From: Mycobacterium sp. OTB74
GTDB lineage: Bacteria; Actinomycetota; Actinomycetes; Mycobacteriales; Mycobacteriaceae
DNA length: 32,617 nt
Assembly: GCF_029892685.1 (NCBI RefSeq)
Contig: NZ_JARXVD010000032.1
Coordinates: 1 to 32,617 of the forward strand
Reading direction: 5' to 3'
This document shows, in pieces, positions 8,080 through 16,138 of the stretch. The position numbers and the translations under genes are program-made. Each line of letters opens with the position of its first letter. Position 1 is the first letter of the stretch. A model generated the notes under the pieces. That model was not told the DNA's origin. It worked only from the letters and a program-made list of their open reading frames with translations, and did not search any database.

Positions 8080-9201
8080 TTAGCCGCTGGACGAACCCAG
8101 GGTCTCCGCCTGCCATCTGTCTTCGATCCTGGCGTAACGCCAAATCAGCACGGACGCAATCCAAGTGACGGCGAAGAGCCCGACCACGATGAACCCGAGA
8201 GCGTTGATGTCCAGGCCGTTGATCCAATCCCAGAAACCGCCTGTCCAGTTCAGCTGCTGGGCAAGTAGACCCAGCAGCTCAATGCTGCCGATGGCCAGCG
8301 CGACCACGATGGACAGACCGGTGATGGTGATGTTGTAGTACACCTTGCGGACCGGTTTGAGGAACGCCCAGCCGTAGGCAAAGTTCATGAACGTGCCGTC
8401 TGCAGTGTCGAGCAGACTCATGCCGGCCGCGAACAGTATCGGCAGGCACAAGATGGCGTACCAGGGCAGTCCGGCTGCCGCGCTGGTACCGGCCAATACC
8501 AGCAGAGCGACCTCGGTGGCGGTGTCGAAGCCCAGCCCGAACAGCACCCCGACGGGATACATCTGCCGGGGCGTGGTGATCGATTTCATGAGACCGCCGA
8601 AGATGCGGTTCATGAATCCCCGCTTGTTGATTTGGTCTTCGAGTTCGGCTTCGTTGTAGGTGCCCGAGCGCATTTGACGGAACACCTTCAAGATGCCGGC
8701 AAGAATGCCGATGTTGATTATCGCGATGAGCAATAGAAAGACGCCGGAGACGCTAGTACCGATCAACCCGGTGTAGTGGTGCAGCGCCGAGGCGTCATCC
8801 TCGACCGGATCGACGATCGCCTTGACCCCGATCGACAGCAGCAACGCGAGCCCGAACACGACCGTGGAATGTCCCAGCGAGAAGTAAAACCCGACCGACA
8901 CTGGTCGCTGTCCGTCGGCCATCAGCTTTCGGGTGGTGTTGTCGATTGCCGAGATGTGGTCGGCGTCAAAGGCATGCCGCAACCCCAGCGTGTAGGCGGT
9001 CAGACCGACGCCAAGCCCCAGAGTCTTGTCGCCCAGGCTGTAGTGGTGCGGCGCCACGAACGCGGCCAGGGTGATCCAGCCGATCAGATGCAACCCCACG
9101 ATCACCCCCACCATGGCCATCACCCGCAGCCATTCTTCACGGGTCAGCGACGTCCTGACCGCAGCCAAGCGGGATCGGTTGGATTCACCAGCGGCAGTCA
9201 T
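8080..9201 (-). CDS. nicT: Nickel/cobalt permease, NiCoT family (NicT type)
   Basis: This 373-aa integral membrane protein should import Ni2+ for the hydrogenase. The family signature H-x4-D-H is seen at residues 76-82 (HAFDADH) in the second membrane segment, with further NiCoT motifs SLGHSTVV, LGFDTATEVALL and GMSLLDTADG. About eight membrane spans are visible. The frame extends to 9282, but ATG 9201 fits the family length and has AGAGGA 6 nt upstream. This ATG overlaps the stop of the DUF6390-like gene (ATGA, 9201-9198), so the pair is translationally coupled. Divergence from the hyp/hhy operon and the family's role support nickel supply for hydrogenase maturation; specificity for Ni over Co is inferred from context. 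Confidence 0.93.
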   Translation of the reverse strand: MTAAGESNRSRLAAVRTSLTREEWLRVMAMVGVIVGLHLIGWITLAAFVAPHHYSLGDKTLGLGVGLTAYTLGLRHAFDADHISAIDNTTRKLMADGQRPVSVGFYFSLGHSTVVFGLALLLSIGVKAIVDPVEDDASALHHYTGLIGTSVSGVFLLLIAIINIGILAGILKVFRQMRSGTYNEAELEDQINKRGFMNRIFGGLMKSITTPRQMYPVGVLFGLGFDTATEVALLVLAGTSAAAGLPWYAILCLPILFAAGMSLLDTADGTFMNFAYGWAFLKPVRKVYYNITITGLSIVVALAIGSIELLGLLAQQLNWTGGFWDWINGLDINALGFIVVGLFAVTWIASVLIWRYARIEDRWQAETLGSSSG

Positions 9202-9974
9202 GAACAGTCCTCTCGCGAACCTGCCAGGCGTCGATTGGTGACAGATAGCTGACGGGCGGTGCTGTCTTGCAGAGCGCGACACTGGTCAGGGGTCAGCCGT
9301 CCGCACACCCGCCCCCAGTGCAGCGCGACCTGATCACCGACAGCCATGTCGGGCACCGCACAGTAACCGTCCTCCCAGACCTCCAGATGCCGCGGTGACG
9401 GTTCCGACAATCGAAGCTCATGCCCGTCCCACTGCAGTTGGCGCGCATTGACGTCGACATCGCCGCCGGTGCAGGAAACCACAGTCGCCCAGGTGATTCG
9501 GCAGTTGTCCAGGACGTGCAAAGGATGCTCATCCATTCCCCGGCCAAGCAATCGCGACCACGGATACACGCCGAACACATGGAAACAATGATTGGCGGCG
9601 GCCTCACCGGCGAGGCCGTTGGTCAGATGCGACCAGTACTGGCCGGCAAGTGGTCCGATAACAGCGAGCAGCCGGCTCGCGAACTCACGGGAATCCAGCT
9701 CGGCCGCGACACCGCCTCCCAGCCAATAAGATTCGACTAACCGGTGATCCAGCGGGTCGGCTATGCCGGTCATGTTGGACAGCACTTCCAGGTATGGCCA
9801 GGCACCCCAGAAGCTGCGGGCCGCGGCCCGCACGTCATCGGCAGATGCGCTGCGCAACCCGGCCAACTCCGGTGGCCCACAGTAGCCAAGATGGTTAGGG
9901 GCGTACGCATAGCGGGCGAACATCTCAACGCCCCGGTTGTCCGGGGCCCGCGGAGTTGCCGGCAATGGGGTCAC
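9198..9974 (-). CDS. DUF6390-like hydrogenase-associated protein
   Basis: This 258-aa soluble protein of unknown function starts with GTG 9974 (MTPLPATPRAPDNRG). Notable segments are FARYAYAPNHLGYCGPP, YWLGGGVAAELDSREFASRL, NHCFHVFGVYPWSRLLG and a C-terminal part with LDNCRITWATVVS. His/Cys residues are scattered and give no known metal motif. It looks like the DUF6390 family, which as recalled is encoded next to actinobacterial [NiFe]-hydrogenases. Coupling to nicT by an ATGA overlap and divergence from hypA support a hydrogenase-related role such as maturation, regulation or nickel handling. The DUF assignment comes from memory and was not tested by a profile search. Confidence 0.72.
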   Translation of the reverse strand: MTPLPATPRAPDNRGVEMFARYAYAPNHLGYCGPPELAGLRSASADDVRAAARSFWGAWPYLEVLSNMTGIADPLDHRLVESYWLGGGVAAELDSREFASRLLAVIGPLAGQYWSHLTNGLAGEAAANHCFHVFGVYPWSRLLGRGMDEHPLHVLDNCRITWATVVSCTGGDVDVNARQLQWDGHELRLSEPSPRHLEVWEDGYCAVPDMAVGDQVALHWGRVCGRLTPDQCRALQDSTARQLSVTNRRLAGSREDCS

Positions 9975-10214
9975 CCCGGAGCATCCTCACCGAGTCGAAG
10001 GCACACGCTGGCCTCCTTCCGGTCGGGCCCAGCACCTATCAGGCTAGTTTCGTCCGGCCGCGGCGGACAATCACAATTTCGGTCAGCGAGTTTGCGCTGT
10101 ACCGCCGCATTCCTAGGCCGGAGCGGATGCCGGGCGTAGCGTTGAAAAACGTTCCGGTGCAGTCCTGCAGCGGGTAGGACAAACGTCGGCCGGGCGGAGG
10201 CGCGGTGAAACCCA
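9975..10214. promoter_or_regulatory. Divergent control region between nicT and hyp/hhy operons
   Basis: These 240 nt must contain the promoters of both the nickel permease pair and the hydrogenase operon. Small inverted elements are visible close to hypA: CGTT-GAAA-AACG near 10140 and GCAG-TC-CTGC near 10160. No recognisable NikR-type operator, sigma promoter or DosR box could be assigned with confidence. Confidence 0.4.
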
Positions 10215-10550
10215 GTGCATGAGCTTTCGCTATGTCAAGCGATCGCCGGTGTCGTCAGGCCGTACGCAGCCGACAAGCACGTCGACGTGGTCCGCGTACA
10301 AGTCGGCGCCCTCCGGCAAGTAGTTCCCGATTCATTGGCCTTCTGCTGGAACCTGATTCGCGAGTATGAGTGCATGCCCGACGCCCAGCTCGAGCTCGAA
10401 ATGGTGCCGGCGGAGGTGACATGCCGGTCATGTGGGCAGCGGTCACAACTCGCCTCCCGCTGGTCCATCTGTTGCCCGGCATGCGACAGCGGTGACGTCC
10501 AGGTGATCAGAGGCAATGAATTCCAGGTCACATCCCTAGACGTGTCCTGA
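10215..10550 (+). CDS. hypA: Hydrogenase nickel-insertion protein HypA
   Basis: HypA is a small metallochaperone that delivers Ni2+ to the large subunit together with HypB. The 111-aa protein begins MHELSL, where His2 is the invariant nickel ligand; this fixes the GTG at 10215 as start. The zinc domain is seen as C-x2-C (CRSCGQ) and C-x2-C (CCPACDS) in the second half. It is the first gene of the plus-strand hydrogenase operon, 29 nt ahead of hypB. Confidence 0.95.
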   Translation: MHELSLCQAIAGVVRPYAADKHVDVVRVQVGALRQVVPDSLAFCWNLIREYECMPDAQLELEMVPAEVTCRSCGQRSQLASRWSICCPACDSGDVQVIRGNEFQVTSLDVS

Positions 10551-10579
10551 CCGGCCGCGTTCCACGAGAGGTATCCACG

Positions 10580-11362
10580 ATGGGTAAGTTTCACCGGCAC
10601 GACGACGGCACGGTCCACGCCCACGGGGATCACGACCTTGGGGATCACGACCATGCCCACGATCACGGTGACCACAGCGGCTACGAAACCGGTTCCCAGC
10701 GGATCGATGTGCTCGAATCGATCTTCGCCGAAAATGACATACGCGCGAACATCAACCGGAATGCTTTCGAGAGCAACGGAGTTCGCGCACTCAACCTGAT
10801 GAGCTCACCCGGATCCGGCAAGACCACTGTGCTGGCCGCAACGCTCGACGAACTCGCTGACGACATCGCCGTCGGGGTGATCGAAGGCGATATCGCCACC
10901 GATCTCGACGCGGCCAAGCTCGGCGGCCGAGGCGCACAGATCTCGCTGCTGAACACCAACAGCGGCTTCGGCGGAGAGTGCCACCTGGACGCGCCGATGG
11001 TCAACCGCGCGCTGCGGGGCCTGGACCTTGCGCGCCTTGATCTGGTCATCATCGAGAACGTCGGCAACCTGGTCTGCCCGGCCGAGTTCGACGTCGGAGA
11101 GCACGCCAAGGCGATGGTCTACTCGCTCACCGAGGGCGAGGACAAGCCACTGAAGTACCCGGTGATGTTCCGCGCGGTGGATCTGGTGCTCCTCAACAAG
11201 ATCGATCTGGCGCCGTATCTCGACGCCGATATCGACACCTACACAGCACACGTGCGCAAGGTGAATCCGACCGCGACGATCCTGCCGGTGAGTGCCCGGA
11301 CGGGAGCGGGCATGGCGGAATGGTTCAGCTGGCTACGCCGGTTCGCCAGTCGTGGAGATTGA
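10580..11362 (+). CDS. hypB: Hydrogenase nickel-incorporation GTPase HypB
   Basis: HypB is a G3E-family GTPase that drives nickel insertion. The 260-aa protein has a His-rich N-terminus (ten His in residues 5-32), likely for Ni storage. It then has the P-loop SSPGSGKTT, a metal-site region GGECHLDAPMV, the ENVGNLVCPAEFD switch segment and the base-recognition motif NKID. An AGAGGTATCCACG Shine-Dalgarno region precedes the ATG. It lacks the N-terminal Cys-rich site found in E. coli HypB, as is common when a His tail is present. The C-terminal WFSWLRRFA is typical. Confidence 0.96.
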   Translation: MGKFHRHDDGTVHAHGDHDLGDHDHAHDHGDHSGYETGSQRIDVLESIFAENDIRANINRNAFESNGVRALNLMSSPGSGKTTVLAATLDELADDIAVGVIEGDIATDLDAAKLGGRGAQISLLNTNSGFGGECHLDAPMVNRALRGLDLARLDLVIIENVGNLVCPAEFDVGEHAKAMVYSLTEGEDKPLKYPVMFRAVDLVLLNKIDLAPYLDADIDTYTAHVRKVNPTATILPVSARTGAGMAEWFSWLRRFASRGD

Positions 11363-11363
11363 C

Positions 11364-11513
11364 ATGAACCATCTTGAATCCGAGGAAATTTCGCTACATG
11401 TGCGCCAGCAACTCAGGGATGGCCAGATTGACACAGTTGTCGATTTTGTGATGCGGCCGGATGGCCCAGGTATCGCATCCCTGGGAGGTTATATCGAGCC
11501 GTTGACAAGCTAA
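11364..11513 (+). CDS. 49-aa small protein between hypB and the hydrogenase subunits
   Basis: A short frame starts at ATG 11364, one nucleotide after the hypB stop, with GGAG about 6-7 nt upstream inside the end of hypB. It encodes MNHLESEEISLHVRQQLRDG followed by QIDTVVDFVMRPDGPGIASL and ends YIEPLTS. It is acidic and soluble, with one predicted amphipathic helix and no cysteine or membrane span. Its tight spacing and ribosome site suggest real translation. No family was recognised. It could be a hydrogenase accessory micro-protein; a chance frame is the alternative. Confidence 0.6.
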   Translation: MNHLESEEISLHVRQQLRDGQIDTVVDFVMRPDGPGIASLGGYIEPLTS

Positions 11514-11643
11514 TCTCCCCGGAGTAGACCGGACAACAGCGTCGCGTATCGGGCCGAACGTCGAGCCCTGCGACGAAGGAGACCTAGCTCGTCCCCGGGA
11601 AGTTCGACGTAGGGACCCAGCCCGTCCCGGAAAGAACTGCGCT

Positions 11644-12699
11644 ATGCCTACATCGGCAGCAGTCAAAGCAGAAGCGACATTGATTCACGTGCTGTGGATC
11701 AATGCCGGTCTGAGTTGTGACGGCGATTCCGTGGCGCTGACTGCCGCCACTCAGCCCAGCATCGAGGAGATCGCACTCGGCGCGCTCCCCGGTCTACCCA
11801 AAATCGCCGTGCACTGGCCCCTCATCGACTTCGAGTGCGGACCGAACGGGGGCGCCGACGACTTCCTCGAATGGTTCTTCCGCGCCGATCGTGGCGAACT
11901 GGAACCATTCGTGCTGGTTGTCGAGGGATCGATACCCAACGAGCAGTTGCATTCCGAAGGCTACTGGTGCGGGTTCGGCAACGACCCCGCCACCGGCCAG
12001 CCGATGACCACCAGCGAGTGGCTGGATCGGTTGGCGCCCAAGGCAACCGCGGTGGTCGCCGTCGGTACCTGCGCCACCTATGGCGGTATGCACGCGATGG
12101 CCGGTAATCCCACCGGCGCCATGGGCGTACCCGACTATCTCGGCTGGGACTGGAAGAGCAAAGCGGGTATTCCGATTGTCTGCGTCCCAGGCTGCCCGAT
12201 ACAGCCGGACAACCTGGCGGAGACGTTGACCTACCTGCTCTACATGGCGACGGACCAGGCGCCCATGATCCCGCTGGACGAAGCGTTGCGGCCCGCCTGG
12301 CTGTTCGGCGCGACCGTGCACGAAGGCTGTGACCGGGCCGGCTATTACGAGCAGGGCGACTTCGCCCACGAGTACGGCTCACCTAAATGCATTGTGAAAC
12401 TGGGGTGTTGGGGCCCGGTCGTCAAATGCAACGTGCCCAAGCGCGGCTGGATCAACGGCATCGGCGGCTGCCCGAATGTTGGTGGCATCTGCATCGGCTG
12501 CACCATGCCGGGTTTCCCGGATAAGTTCATGCCCTTCATGGACGAGCCGCCGGGCGGCAAGGTGTCCACCGCTGCGTCCGGTCTGTACGGATCAGTGATC
12601 CGCAACCTGCGCCACGTCACCGGCCGCACCGTCGACAAGGAGCCGCGCTGGCGCCACCGTGGCACAAAGCTCGAAACGGGAGCGACCCGCACCTGGTAG
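11644..12699 (+). CDS. hhyS: Group 1h (Hhy type) [NiFe]-hydrogenase small subunit
   Basis: This 351-aa iron-sulfur subunit passes electrons from the NiFe centre. There is no twin-arginine signal: the fold begins directly with TLIHVLWINAGLSC, so the enzyme should be cytosolic. The proximal-cluster ligands are Cys25, Asp28 (SCDGDS), Cys143 (GTCATYGG) and Cys184 (PGCPIQ). This is the 3Cys/1Asp pattern described for the O2-insensitive actinobacterial-type hydrogenase of Ralstonia. Distal and medial cluster residues are seen as HEGC (226-229), Cys249, Cys255, and the C-terminal CPNVGGICIGC group. The protein resembles M. smegmatis Hyd2/Hhy (MSMEG_2720) rather than the group 2a Huc enzyme. No membrane anchor segment is present. 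Confidence 0.95.
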   Translation: MPTSAAVKAEATLIHVLWINAGLSCDGDSVALTAATQPSIEEIALGALPGLPKIAVHWPLIDFECGPNGGADDFLEWFFRADRGELEPFVLVVEGSIPNEQLHSEGYWCGFGNDPATGQPMTTSEWLDRLAPKATAVVAVGTCATYGGMHAMAGNPTGAMGVPDYLGWDWKSKAGIPIVCVPGCPIQPDNLAETLTYLLYMATDQAPMIPLDEALRPAWLFGATVHEGCDRAGYYEQGDFAHEYGSPKCIVKLGCWGPVVKCNVPKRGWINGIGGCPNVGGICIGCTMPGFPDKFMPFMDEPPGGKVSTAASGLYGSVIRNLRHVTGRTVDKEPRWRHRGTKLETGATRTW

Positions 12700-12761
12700 G
12701 TGCCGAGTACCCGTCGCTCTGCCGCCGATACGGCGAAAAGTTCAGCTAGGGAGCGAAGTTC

Positions 12762-14558
12762 ATGACAACGATCATTCCGGAGCCGTCACAGGTCAAACAC
12801 GAACCCGGCCAGCTCGTGGAGATGGCCTGGGACCCGATCACCCGGATTGTCGGCAGCCTCGGCATCTACACCAAGATCGACTTCGAGAACCGCGAAGTGG
12901 CCGAGTGCCACAGCACATCGTCGATCTTCCGCGGCTACTCGATATTCATGAAGGGCAAGGATCCTCGCGACGCGCACTTCATCACCAGCCGCATCTGCGG
13001 TATCTGCGGCGACAACCATGCCACCTGCTCGTGCTACTGCCAGAACATGGCCTACGGTGTCAAGCCTCCGCACCTCGGCGAGTGGCTGGTCAATCTCGGT
13101 GAGGCCGCCGAATACATGTTCGACCACAACATCTTCCAGGAGAACCTGGTCGGCGTCGACTACTGCGAAAAGATGGTCGCCGAGACCAACCCGGGTGTGC
13201 TCGCGAAGGCCGAGAACACCCCGGCACCCCACGCCGATGCGCACGGCTACAAGACCATCGCCGACATCATGCGCACGCTCAACCCGTTCACCGGCGAGTT
13301 CTACCGCGAAGCGCTACAGGTAAGCCGGTGGACGCGAGAGATGTTCTGTCTCATGGAAGGCCGGCACGTCCACCCGTCCACGTTGTACCCGGGCGGGATC
13401 GGCACGGTGGCCACCGTTCAGCTGATGACCGACTACATGACGCGACTGATGCGCTACGTCGAGTTCATGAAGAAGGTCGTCCCGATGCACGACGACCTGT
13501 TCGACTTCTTCTACGAAGCCCTCCCCGGCTACGACAAGGTCGGTCTGCGACGGACCCTGCTCGGCTGCTGGGGCTCGTTCCAGGACCCCGAGGTGTGCAA
13601 CTTCGCCTACAAGGACATGGAGCGCTGGGGCGACGCCATGTTCGTCACCCCCGGCGTGGTGGTGGACGGTAAGCTTGTCACCCACTCCTTGGTGGACATC
13701 AATCTGGGACTCCGAATTCTGTTGGGCCACAGCTATTACGACGACTGGTCCGATCAGGAGATGTTCGTCAAGAACGACCCGCTCGGCAACCCGGTCGATC
13801 GCCGCCACCCCTGGAACCAGCACACCAACCCACATCCGCAGAAGCGGGACATGGACGACAAGTACAGCTGGGTGATGTCGCCGCGGTGGTACGACGGCAA
13901 GGACCACCTCGCACTGGACACCGGTGGTGGTGCGCTGGCCCGGATGTGGTCCACTGCGCTGGCCGGACTGGTCGATATCGGCTACGTGAAGTCGACCGGG
14001 CACAGTGTGCAGATCAACCTGCCCAAGACCGCCCTCAAGGGACCTGTGGAACTGGAATGGAAGATCCCAGAGCACGGCAGCAACACCCTCGAACGCAACC
14101 GGGCCCGCACCTACTTCCAGGCCTACGCCGCGGCCTGTGCACTGCATTTCGCCGAGCAGGCGCTAGGCGAAATCCGCGCCGGCCGCACCAAGACCTGGGA
14201 GCGCTTCGAGGTGCCAGACGAGAGCATCGGATGCGGGTTCACCGAGGCGGTGCGCGGCGTGCTCAGCCATCACATGGTGATCCGGGACGGCAAGATCGCC
14301 AACTACCACCCGTATCCGCCGACCCCGTGGAACGCCAGTCCTCGCGACACCTACGGCACGCCGGGACCGTACGAGGATGCGGTGCAGGGTCAGCCGATCT
14401 TCGAGGAGAACGACCGGGAGCACTTCAAGGGCATCGACATCATGCGTACGGTGCGAAGTTTCGATCCGTGTCTGCCCTGCGGCGTGCACATGTACCTGGG
14501 TGAGGGAAAAACCTTGGAGCGGTTGCACTCTCCGACGCAGTCCATAACCGGGGATTAA
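12762..14558 (+). CDS. hhyL: Group 1h (Hhy type) [NiFe]-hydrogenase large subunit
   Basis: This 598-aa catalytic subunit oxidises H2, in this subgroup down to atmospheric levels. The NiFe ligands are Cys79 and Cys82 (RICGICGDNHATCS) and Cys570 and Cys573 (DPCLPCGVH). The 22-residue extension after His576 (MYLGEGKTLERL and onward) is the peptide removed by the maturation protease once nickel is in place. The start ATG 12762 follows a GGGAG Shine-Dalgarno region. Sequence blocks such as WDPITRIVGSLGIYTKIDF and HVHPSTLYPGGIGTVATVQL match the actinobacterial group 1h/5 enzymes. The next gene starts 3 nt after its stop. Confidence 0.96.
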   Translation: MTTIIPEPSQVKHEPGQLVEMAWDPITRIVGSLGIYTKIDFENREVAECHSTSSIFRGYSIFMKGKDPRDAHFITSRICGICGDNHATCSCYCQNMAYGVKPPHLGEWLVNLGEAAEYMFDHNIFQENLVGVDYCEKMVAETNPGVLAKAENTPAPHADAHGYKTIADIMRTLNPFTGEFYREALQVSRWTREMFCLMEGRHVHPSTLYPGGIGTVATVQLMTDYMTRLMRYVEFMKKVVPMHDDLFDFFYEALPGYDKVGLRRTLLGCWGSFQDPEVCNFAYKDMERWGDAMFVTPGVVVDGKLVTHSLVDINLGLRILLGHSYYDDWSDQEMFVKNDPLGNPVDRRHPWNQHTNPHPQKRDMDDKYSWVMSPRWYDGKDHLALDTGGGALARMWSTALAGLVDIGYVKSTGHSVQINLPKTALKGPVELEWKIPEHGSNTLERNRARTYFQAYAAACALHFAEQALGEIRAGRTKTWERFEVPDESIGCGFTEAVRGVLSHHMVIRDGKIANYHPYPPTPWNASPRDTYGTPGPYEDAVQGQPIFEENDREHFKGIDIMRTVRSFDPCLPCGVHMYLGEGKTLERLHSPTQSITGD

Positions 14559-14561
14559 CCT

Positions 14562-15512
14562 GTGGGCGTGCCTGGTTTGTCACACTCCGAGGTAACCCAG
14601 GACGACGCCCATTGGCGCACGGCGGGCGACCGGATACAGACACTGCTCGACGCCAGCTCGGCAGCCGGGCCGGTGGCGCGTGAGCGTGCCGAGCTGTTGG
14701 CGGGTGAAATCACCGAACTGTATGGTGCTGCGCTGCAACGCATCATTCGGCTGAGCGCAGCCGCGGCTCCAGGGTTCGCCGAGCAACTCGCCGCCGACGA
14801 TCTGATCGCCAGCCTGTTGCTGGTGCACGGTCTGCATCCGCACGACGCCAGACGGCGCATTGAGGACGCGCTGGACAGGGTCAGACCGTATCTGGGTTCA
14901 CATGGCGGCGATGTCGCCGTGCTCAGCGTTGCCGACGGCCCGGACGGCACTGCAGTCCGATTGCAGTTCTCGGGCAGTTGCAAGAGCTGCCCCTCGTCGG
15001 CAGTGACCCTGGAACTCACCGTCGAGGACGCCATCCGCGCCGCCGCCCCGGAAGTCAGCACCATCGAGGTGGTCGCGGCCGAACCAGCGGCGGGCGTGAT
15101 ACCGGCGGCGGCGCTGCTCAGTCGGGTCCATCGCAACGGCCACACTTCGGCTGCCTGGCAACCGGTGCCGGAGCTCGCCGAACTGAAACATGGTGAGGTG
15201 GGCGGCTTCCGGCTGGCAGACACCACTGTCCTGGCATGCCGGCTCGGCGACAATTGGTTCGTCTACCGGGATCGCTGCGGGCGCTGCGGCGACTCGTTGG
15301 CCGGTGCCGCACTGCACCGCCGCGTCGGGTCGGCCGACCCAGTGTTGCGCTGCCCCAGCTGCCACGCCCATTTCGACGTGGTGCACGCCGGCGCCTGCGT
15401 CGACGACAACGCCATGGCCGCTGAACATCTCGAGCCGGTACCTGTGCTGGTACGCGACGGTGTGCTGTCCATCGCGATGGAAGCTGCCCCGACCAAAGCC
15501 GGTGTGCCGTGA
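14562..15512 (+). CDS. NifU-like / Rieske-like fusion protein of the hydrogenase operon
   Basis: This is a 316-aa cytosolic protein with three parts. An all-helical N-terminus covers about residues 15-95. A NifU C-terminal-type domain covers about 98-172, with the Fe-S scaffold motif Cys140-x2-Cys143 (SGSCKSCPSS). A C-terminal Rieske-like fold covers about 195-280. In the Rieske-like part the usual CxH and CxxH ligands are replaced by Cys239-x2-Cys242 and Cys264-x2-Cys267, followed by His268 and His270 (CPSCHAHFD). A four-Cys site, rubredoxin- or zinc-like or an altered Fe-S site, is therefore more likely than a classical Rieske cluster. It starts at GTG 14562, 3 nt after hhyL, and overlaps the next gene. 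It probably assembles clusters for, or accepts electrons from, the hydrogenase; this is inference. Confidence 0.85.
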   Translation: MGVPGLSHSEVTQDDAHWRTAGDRIQTLLDASSAAGPVARERAELLAGEITELYGAALQRIIRLSAAAAPGFAEQLAADDLIASLLLVHGLHPHDARRRIEDALDRVRPYLGSHGGDVAVLSVADGPDGTAVRLQFSGSCKSCPSSAVTLELTVEDAIRAAAPEVSTIEVVAAEPAAGVIPAAALLSRVHRNGHTSAAWQPVPELAELKHGEVGGFRLADTTVLACRLGDNWFVYRDRCGRCGDSLAGAALHRRVGSADPVLRCPSCHAHFDVVHAGACVDDNAMAAEHLEPVPVLVRDGVLSIAMEAAPTKAGVP

Positions 15513-16138
15513 CCGGCGCTTATGACGTGCTGGCGCGCATTCGCGCCGGCCGGGCCGCGCCCATTGCGGCCGGCGAGCGGTGCGAGATGTGCTCGGAACA
15601 GATCGCCGAGGAGCACCAGCACGTGGTGAATATCGAAGGCCGGCAACTGATGTGCGTCTGCCGGGGTTGCTACCTACTGTTCACCGACGTCGATGCCGTG
15701 CTGCACTACCGCGCCGTCCCAGACCGGTACCTGTCCTTCCCCGAATTCGCGCTCGGCCGCCGCGAGTGGGAGCTCCTGCAGATCCCGGTCGGGCTGGCCT
15801 TCTTCTTCCGCAACTCCGCCCTCGACCGGACGTTGGCCTTCTATCCCGGTCCGGCCGGCGCCACGGAATCCGAACTGAACCTGGGTATGTGGGACGACAT
15901 TCGCGCCGCAGACCCGCGCATCGACATGCTTGCCGACGACACCGAGGCACTGATCCTGCGGGTGCCCGAAGAGCTGGGGCCCATCGAATGCCACTTGGTG
16001 CCCATCGACGCGTGCTATGAGCTCGTCGGCCGGCTGCGAATGCTGTGGCGTGGCTTCGATGGCGGGCAGCAGGCCCATGAGTTCGTCGATCAATTCTTCG
16101 GCGCCATCGCCCAACGCAGCAAGGTGGTGGCGCCGTGA
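15509..16138 (+). CDS. DUF5947-like hydrogenase-operon protein
   Basis: This 209-aa protein starts at GTG 15509 and overlaps the previous stop (GTGA). Near the N-terminus there is a Cys/His cluster: Cys25-x2-Cys28, His36, His38, then Cys49, Cys51 and Cys54 (CVCRGC), which reads as a zinc finger or Fe-S site. The rest is rich in aromatic and acidic residues (FALGRREWELLQIPVGLAFF, LNLGMWDDIRAADPRID) with no membrane span. It fits the DUF5947 family known from actinobacterial hydrogenase clusters; the assignment is from memory. The function is unknown. Tight coupling on both sides implies a stoichiometric role with its neighbours. Confidence 0.8.
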   Translation: MTGAYDVLARIRAGRAAPIAAGERCEMCSEQIAEEHQHVVNIEGRQLMCVCRGCYLLFTDVDAVLHYRAVPDRYLSFPEFALGRREWELLQIPVGLAFFFRNSALDRTLAFYPGPAGATESELNLGMWDDIRAADPRIDMLADDTEALILRVPEELGPIECHLVPIDACYELVGRLRMLWRGFDGGQQAHEFVDQFFGAIAQRSKVVAP

